Source: JBHIDQ01 sp046760155 (lineage in GTDB: Bacteria > Chloroflexota > Dehalococcoidia > Dehalococcoidales > RBG-16-60-22). From it: 34,100 nucleotides of DNA. The position numbers and the translations under genes were made by a program. The DNA lies in contig JBHIDQ010000003.1 in assembly GCA_046760155.1 (NCBI GenBank), positions 1-34,100 on the forward strand, written 5' to 3'. This document shows, piece after piece, positions 29,517-34,100 of this stretch. The notes beneath the pieces were generated by a model that did not search any database, was not told where the DNA came from, and was given only the letters and a program-made list of their open reading frames with translations. Positions within the stretch are counted from its first letter, which is position 1. The number at the start of each line of letters is the position of its first letter.

Positions 29517-30977
29517 TTAAAAAGTGAACATGCTGGCGGCAAACTCAGCTAGTTTCATTACGTAGCCAGGAATGATACCGAGCAGTAACACACCAAGGCA
29601 GGATAGTGACAGCGCTAATCGTAGGGCTCCTGATGAAGGTACTTTCTCCTTGGAGGCTGCCTGGCCGAGCCACATTATCTTCACTACCCGGAGATAGTAG
29701 TAGGCTGATATGACGCTGTTGATTACGGCAATAACCACCAGCCACAGCAGGTTATGCTGCACAGCGGCACTAAAGATATAAAACTTGGCCATAAAGCCAG
29801 CCGCCGGCGGCATGCCAATAAGTGAAACTAGACACAGGGTTAGAGCTAAAGCCAATAAAGGTGCCCGTTTCCCCATGCCGGTATAGTCCTCAATGAGGTC
29901 GCTATTGAGCTTATTGGAGATGGCGATAATGGCGATAAAAGCCCCCATGTTAGTCAAGGCATAACTGGTGAGGAAGAAAAGAATGGTGCTTTGCCCCAGT
30001 AAACCAGTAGCTGACGAAAATCCCATGGTAGCTAATCCCACCATCAGGTAACCAGCTTGAGCGATGCTGGAGTAACCGAGCATCCGTTTGATATTGGTCT
30101 GGGGGATGGCGACGATATTGCCCAAGGTCATGCCAATCGCAGCCAGCACGGCAAAGATAAGTCCCCAATTCAGGCTTAGCCATTCAGGAAGTCCGAAGGC
30201 GGAGAAGAAAACGCGAAGGATGATGGCAAAGCCAGCTGCCTTGCTAGCTACGGAAAGGTAGGCAGTTATCGGCGTTGGCGCTCCCTCATAAACATCAGGC
30301 ACCCACATCTGGAAGGGAACGGCGGCAATCTTGAAACCGAAGCCAGCGATCAATAAAACGATACCCAGGATAAGCGCTGGGCTGGCCAGAAGGGTATCGG
30401 GTGACATCGCTTGAATCGCCTGCGCGATCTCACCGAGTTGGGTTTTACCGGTAAAGCCAAAAATTAGTGCCATACCATAGAGCAGGACAGCTGAGGCGGC
30501 TGCGCCCAGTAAGAGGTACTTCAGTGAGGCTTCGGTTGATTTAGTATCCTTCAGGAAGCCAACTAGAGCGTAGAGGGAAATACTGGTCAGTTCCAAGGCA
30601 ATATAAATAGCGATTAAATCGGCGGTAGCTGCCATCAGCATCATGCCCAGGGTGGAGAGTAATACTAAGGCATAATACTCACCCTGAAAGCGGGCGAACT
30701 TAACTACGTAGTCTATTGAGGACAGAATAACCAGGAAGGCAATTCCCAGGAAGAGCAGCTTAAAGAAGAGGGCAAAGTTATCTACCGCCAGCATGTTGTT
30801 GAAGATGGCCGGAAAGTTGCCTCCCCACATCGCCACGGTGACTCCACCAGCGACTACCAGTCCCGAAATGCTGACCTGCGCCAGCAGCCTCTTCTGCTCG
30901 ATGAGTAGGTCAAGCAGAATGACGATGACGGCAACGGCAGCCAAAGTCATCTCCGGTATAAACAGTGCCAGATTCAA
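29517..30977 (-). CDS. nuoN: NADH-quinone oxidoreductase subunit N
   Basis: 486 residues, about 14 helices, antiporter-like proton-pumping subunit of complex I. Landmarks: IAIYIALELTSISLYALVGFL with the key Glu in helix 5, the helix 7 region AAVPFQMWVPDVYEGAPTPITAYLSVASKAAGFAI with its Lys, and RMLGYSSIAQAGYLMVGL. The ending FAASMFTF is normal. Order nuoL-nuoM-nuoN on the minus strand is standard. The 92-base nuoM-nuoN spacer is longer than usual and holds a 52-bp repeat. Confidence 0.96.
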   Translation of the reverse strand: MNLALFIPEMTLAAVAVIVILLDLLIEQKRLLAQVSISGLVVAGGVTVAMWGGNFPAIFNNMLAVDNFALFFKLLFLGIAFLVILSSIDYVVKFARFQGEYYALVLLSTLGMMLMAATADLIAIYIALELTSISLYALVGFLKDTKSTEASLKYLLLGAAASAVLLYGMALIFGFTGKTQLGEIAQAIQAMSPDTLLASPALILGIVLLIAGFGFKIAAVPFQMWVPDVYEGAPTPITAYLSVASKAAGFAIILRVFFSAFGLPEWLSLNWGLIFAVLAAIGMTLGNIVAIPQTNIKRMLGYSSIAQAGYLMVGLATMGFSSATGLLGQSTILFFLTSYALTNMGAFIAIIAISNKLNSDLIEDYTGMGKRAPLLALALTLCLVSLIGMPPAAGFMAKFYIFSAAVQHNLLWLVVIAVINSVISAYYYLRVVKIMWLGQAASKEKVPSSGALRLALSLSCLGVLLLGIIPGYVMKLAEFAASMFTF

Positions 30978-30995
30978 ATCTACTCCTTTTTCTGA

Positions 30996-31047
30996 GGAAA
31001 CAATTCCTAGCTAACTAGCTTGGATTTGTTTTTAGAGTTATGTTAAC
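30996..31047 (+). repeat. 52-bp dispersed repeat, copy B (between nuoM and nuoN)
   Basis: Matches 47 of 52 positions of the minus strand at 1602-1653, without gaps. Here it reads on the plus strand, antisense to nuoM and nuoN, while copy A reads in the direction of the com genes. The central palindrome is AGCTAACTAGCT. No target-site duplication is obvious. Confidence 0.8.
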
Positions 31048-31069
31048 AAGTCTTTAAAATACGTACTCC

Positions 31070-32563
31070 TTAGCCACCTAATAGACCCGCTACGGGCGAG
31101 ATGCCGAGCTTAAGCACATCGGTTAAAATTGCCGGGTAGATGCCGACCAGCATAATCACGGCGACAAAAGCAAACATGTAAACCCGCTCCAGAATATCGG
31201 CGTCAGCGGTGCCATTATATTTTTCTAATACCGGTCCGTAGAATGCCCGCTGGAGCATCCACAGAATATAGCCGGCAGTGATGACAACCCCGAGCACGCC
31301 CAGAATAGTGTAAACCTGAATTCCGGGAACGATAGTCGAGGAGAAGCTGCCCACAAAAACGAGGAACTCAGCGGCGAAGCCGCTGGTGGTGGGCAGCCCC
31401 AGTGATGCCAGGCCAGCTATTGAGAAGACAATGGCGATAATCGGTACCTGACGTGCCAGTCCACCGAGATTACGCAGGTCACGTTCATGGGCATTGTGCA
31501 TCACCAGCCCGACCATGGCAAAGAGCAGCCCGGTAACCACACCGTGGCTGAACATCTGTAAACTGGCACCCACCAGGCTTACCTTACCAAGGGCAAAGAT
31601 GCCCAAAAGCACATAGCCCATATGACTGATGCTGCTGTATGCAATTAGCCGCTTGAAATCATTCTGTCTCATCGTCACCGCTGCCCCATAGAGCACGCCG
31701 ATTACTGCCAGTATTACCAGGAGGAGGGCATAACTTTGTGCTACCTGAGGGAAGAAGCTAACACAGAGACGAATCATTCCGTAGCCGCCCATCTTGATCA
31801 GTACTCCGGCCAGGATGACGCTGACGGCCGTCGGTGCGTCAGTATGCGCATCGGGCAGCCAGGTATGAAACGGGATAACCGGTAGCTTGATGGCAAAGCC
31901 GATTAAAAGCAGGAAGAAGATGGCAGCGGCAGGCATAATTGATTGCACCATGCCCAGTCCGCCCTGGGCGATTTCCACCATATTTAAGGTGTCTGTAGTG
32001 AAGTACAGGCTGAGGATACCTGCCAGCATAAAAGCGCTACCGAATAAGGTATAGACAACATACTTTATGGCTGAGTATTCCTTCCGGCCCGATCCCCAGA
32101 TATTGATTAAGAAATACATGGGAATGACTTCGATTTCCCACATAATGAAGAAGAGCAGGAGGTCAAGGGAGAGGAACACCCCCAGAATGCTTGTTTCCAG
32201 AAGCAGGAGCCAGGCAAAATACTCTCTGGGTCTGAGGTCAATTTTCCATGAGATGAGAACGGACAGAAAACCGAGGAAGGCAGTCAGTAAGGTCAGGGTC
32301 AAACTCAGCCCATCCACCCCCAGGTGATAGTGAGCGTTAAGGGCGGCAATCCAGAGTGCCTTTTCCTCAAACTGAATCAGACCGGCGGCGGCTGGCGAGC
32401 GGTCAAATTGGGCAAAGAGAACGATTGACAGAATCAGAGGAATAAGGGTGAAGATGGCAGCGGTCCACTTAATCTGTCTGGGGCTATGGCCCACCACAAA
32501 AGCGACGAGGGCGGCGCCCACCGCCGGCAGGAAGAGTATGATGGTCAGATAGCTAAAGTCCAA
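31070..32563 (-). CDS. nuoM: NADH-quinone oxidoreductase subunit M
   Basis: 497 residues, about 14 helices, antiporter-like subunit of complex I. Landmarks: LLFFIMWEIEVIPMYFLINIWG with the essential Glu, AIKLPVIPFHTWLPDAHTDAPTAVSVILAGVLIKMGGYG with the conserved Lys and Pro-break helix, and RLIAYSSISHMGYVLLG. The ending is normal. It lies between the truncated nuoL upstream and nuoN downstream. The unusually long nuoL-nuoM spacer (328 bases) is filled with repeats. Confidence 0.96.
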   Translation of the reverse strand: MDFSYLTIILFLPAVGAALVAFVVGHSPRQIKWTAAIFTLIPLILSIVLFAQFDRSPAAAGLIQFEEKALWIAALNAHYHLGVDGLSLTLTLLTAFLGFLSVLISWKIDLRPREYFAWLLLLETSILGVFLSLDLLLFFIMWEIEVIPMYFLINIWGSGRKEYSAIKYVVYTLFGSAFMLAGILSLYFTTDTLNMVEIAQGGLGMVQSIMPAAAIFFLLLIGFAIKLPVIPFHTWLPDAHTDAPTAVSVILAGVLIKMGGYGMIRLCVSFFPQVAQSYALLLVILAVIGVLYGAAVTMRQNDFKRLIAYSSISHMGYVLLGIFALGKVSLVGASLQMFSHGVVTGLLFAMVGLVMHNAHERDLRNLGGLARQVPIIAIVFSIAGLASLGLPTTSGFAAEFLVFVGSFSSTIVPGIQVYTILGVLGVVITAGYILWMLQRAFYGPVLEKYNGTADADILERVYMFAFVAVIMLVGIYPAILTDVLKLGISPVAGLLGG

Positions 32564-32891
32564 CTCCGCTGACTCCTACTTTTAAGTTTTTATTTGGTAG
32601 TCCTATCCCCTTTTGTCCTCCCCTTCTTCTGTCTGGTGTGTCATTGCGAGTCGAAGGCGAAGCAATCCCATCTTTATCTTTTGGTTTGCTTCGTCGCTCT
32701 GCTCCTCGCAATGACATACCTTCTATCACTCCCCGCAATGACTTTTATGCCCAAGGGGGAAGGGTTATGTAAGAGGGGCTTCGCCCCTCTTGGACGCCCT
32801 TGATTATTGCTCCAGAGGAGAGGCTTCGTTTCTCTTTGACTCTCCTTTAATATTTGTTCCTTCAAAGGGCTACGCTCCTTTTGACTCTCCT
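32564..32891. other. Gene-free nuoL-nuoM spacer filled with palindromic repeats
   Basis: 328 bases without a supported gene. A long inverted repeat occupies 32639-32716 with a partial third arm at 32733-32742, and a series of hairpin units runs from 32771 into the nuoL stop codon. The open frames here are read-through of repeat arms (SLRGAERRS-type translation) and I do not accept them as genes. Confidence 0.8.
32639..32742. repeat. TGTCATTGCGAG-type long inverted repeat with extra partial arm
   Basis: TGTCATTGCGAG (32639-32650) is the inverse of CTCGCAATGACA (32705-32716), and CGAAGCAA (32658-32665) of TTGCTTCG (32686-32693), giving an interrupted cruciform-like element. A further CCGCAATGAC (32733-32742) looks like the end of a second, truncated copy. 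I recognise the motif as a common dispersed intergenic repeat in Dehalococcoidia and some other bacteria; I did not count copies. Confidence 0.8.
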
Positions 32892-32898
32892 TTAGCCA
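32771..32898. repeat. Tandem hairpin units ending in the nuoL stop codon
   Basis: Three degenerate units. Unit 1 has a perfect 9-bp hairpin AAGAGGGGC/GCCCCTCTT (32771-32791). Unit 2 has AGAGGCTTCGTTTCTCT (about 32820-32836) followed by TTTGACTCTCCTTTA (32835-32849). Unit 3 has CAAAGGGCTACGCTCC (about 32863-32878) followed by an identical TTTGACTCTCCTTTA (32880-32894), whose last three bases are the nuoL stop. A similar GGGCTTTGCCCCTCT hairpin is in the leuS leader. Confidence 0.7.
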
Positions 32899-34100
32899 AA
32901 GAATAAGACGACAAAAATAATCGCCAGTATGCCGATGCCAATGAACAGGGCATATAGCTGGAGCTGACCGGTCTGGGCGTGCCGGAGGGCTCTACCCCCG
33001 GCAATGGCTCCATTGGCTACGCCATTGACGATTCCGTCCACGGCCTTATTATCAAATAGCTCCAGACCAGCAAAAAATCCCTTGAGCAGGGTTATTCTCA
33101 CGATGACATTTTCGTAAAGCTCATCGAACCAGTATTTGCGGTAGAACAAAGTATAAAGTGGTTTGAAAAGACTACCGACCCGCTCCGGTGAAATCAACCG
33201 TTTGCTATACATGGCGTAGGCGAGCAGAATCCCCAGACCAGCCAGTATCAAGGATAGCCAGGGCAGGGCCTGGGTAAATGGGTGGAAAAGGCCTTCAATA
33301 AAGCTATGGGTATCACCGTGCCCCATGAAGGCATCAAAGTGTCCGGTGACATTCCACAGACCGGAGAACACGGACAGAATAGCCAGAACTACCATGGGTA
33401 TTACCATTACCCTAGGTGATTCGTGAGGATGGCTACCGTGAGCTCCGTGGGCCTCTTCGCTGCCACCGCGATATTCACCGCCGAAGGTCATAAATACGGC
33501 GCGGAACATGTAAAAGGCGGTCATAAATACCGTTATCATGGCCAGATAAAACAGAATGGGTTGGCTGGCAAAGGAGCTGACCACGATCTCATCCTTGCTC
33601 CAGAAGCCGGAAAGGGGCCAGATGCCAGCGATACTCAACGAAGCAATAACAAAAGTAGCGTAGGTCCAGGGCATATACTTTTTCAGTCCACCCATCTGGC
33701 GCATATCAAAGGTTCCGGTGGCGTGATTGACGCTGCCAGCACCGAGGAATAGCAGCGCTTTAAAGAAGGCGTGGTTAAACAGATGGAAGATGCCAATGGC
33801 CACCCCGCCAACTCCCAAGCCTAACATCATATAGCCCAGCTGGCTGATGGTGGAATAAGCCAGGACGCGCTTGATATCATTCATCACCAGACCCATTGAG
33901 GCGGCGAAAATGGCCGTAATTCCACCGATAATGGCTACCGTGGTTAATGCTTCTGTTGAGTATTCAAAGAGCGGGAACATGCGGGCGACCAGGAAGACGC
34001 CGGCAGCAACCATGGTGGCGGCATGGATTAAGGCACTGACCGGAGTTGGGCCTTCCATAGCGTCAGGCAGCCAGACGTGGAGCGGGAACTGGGCTGACTT
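32892..34100 (-). CDS. nuoL: NADH-quinone oxidoreductase subunit L, N-terminus cut by window edge
   Basis: 403 residues visible; the frame stays open past the window edge, where QFPLHVWLPDAMEGPTPVSALIHAATMVAAGVFLVAR runs in from outside. An internal ATG at 34058 is not the start. Proton-pumping antiporter-like subunit of complex I. Also seen: KRVLAYSTISQLGYMMLGLG, and the C-terminal part after YWFDELYENVIVRITL, which leads to the lateral helix and final transmembrane helix. A His-rich loop (EEAHGAHGSHPHES) sits mid-way. It should be followed upstream, outside the window, by nuoK and others. Confidence 0.95.
   Translation of the reverse strand, partial: KSAQFPLHVWLPDAMEGPTPVSALIHAATMVAAGVFLVARMFPLFEYSTEALTTVAIIGGITAIFAASMGLVMNDIKRVLAYSTISQLGYMMLGLGVGGVAIGIFHLFNHAFFKALLFLGAGSVNHATGTFDMRQMGGLKKYMPWTYATFVIASLSIAGIWPLSGFWSKDEIVVSSFASQPILFYLAMITVFMTAFYMFRAVFMTFGGEYRGGSEEAHGAHGSHPHESPRVMVIPMVVLAILSVFSGLWNVTGHFDAFMGHGDTHSFIEGLFHPFTQALPWLSLILAGLGILLAYAMYSKRLISPERVGSLFKPLYTLFYRKYWFDELYENVIVRITLLKGFFAGLELFDNKAVDGIVNGVANGAIAGGRALRHAQTGQLQLYALFIGIGILAIIFVVLFFG

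Noticed and set aside
32553..32865. Open frames in the nuoL-nuoM spacer on both strands
   Set aside because: They translate inverted-repeat arms (SLRGAERRS-like), a known source of false gene calls.
1..34100. CRISPR arrays, tRNA or rRNA genes, transposases, prophage or toxin-antitoxin modules
   Set aside because: I looked through the gaps and gene list and saw no regular spacer-repeat array, no tRNA-like CCA/T-arm pattern and no such proteins.

Overview
The window is ordinary bacterial chromosome, densely packed and mostly in operons. It most likely comes from the Chloroflexota, class Dehalococcoidia or a close relative. The main hints are a short division cluster (mraZ-rsmH-small ORF-ftsA-ftsZ) with no mur, ftsI, ftsW or mraY genes between rsmH and ftsA, a DUF5679-type mini-protein, a Dehalococcoidia-like XRE regulator, and an intergenic TGTCATTGCGAG-type inverted repeat. 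This placement rests on remembered family resemblance, not a search. Many promoters match the housekeeping sigma consensus closely, nearly all with a 17-base spacer.

Left part (1-10665, mostly minus strand). A 3'-truncated comEC and comEA (DNA uptake) lie downstream of two RCK/TrkA proteins, a universal stress protein and an APC permease. A small XRE-type regulator is divergent from the permease. Then come def, priA, rplS, trmD and moaB, reading leftwards from a promoter near 10700.

Centre (10767-16949, plus strand). A strong promoter followed by 10-bp-periodic TGG repeats (a MraZ box) drives mraZ, rsmH, a 71-residue ORF, ftsA and ftsZ. The 71-residue protein resembles the unusual C-terminal extension of RsmH. 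A small zinc-ribbon protein, rsmD, coaD and a 2[4Fe-4S] ferredoxin follow, ending at a GC-rich hairpin.

Right-centre (17058-25814, minus strand). A GbsR-like regulator, a lipoprotein adaptor, an ABC ATPase and a MacB-like permease form an export operon, with cvpA downstream. leuS-proC-yggT form a second operon with a long structured leader. Two very small basic or zinc-binding genes (46 and 39 codons) each have their own promoter.

Right end. A membrane-anchored methyltransferase and two tandem OFA-like MFS transporters are on plus. nuoN, nuoM and a 5'-truncated nuoL (complex I membrane arm) are on minus. The nuoL-nuoM spacer is packed with palindromic repeats. A 52-bp element near comEC (1602-1653) recurs in inverted orientation between nuoM and nuoN (30996-31047).

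The strongest leads are the RsmH-tail duplication, the start-stop element before ftsA, the 52-bp dispersed repeat and the APC-Usp-RCK cluster. I saw no CRISPR array, tRNA, rRNA, transposase or phage gene, and nothing that clearly amounts to a new defence or mobile system.
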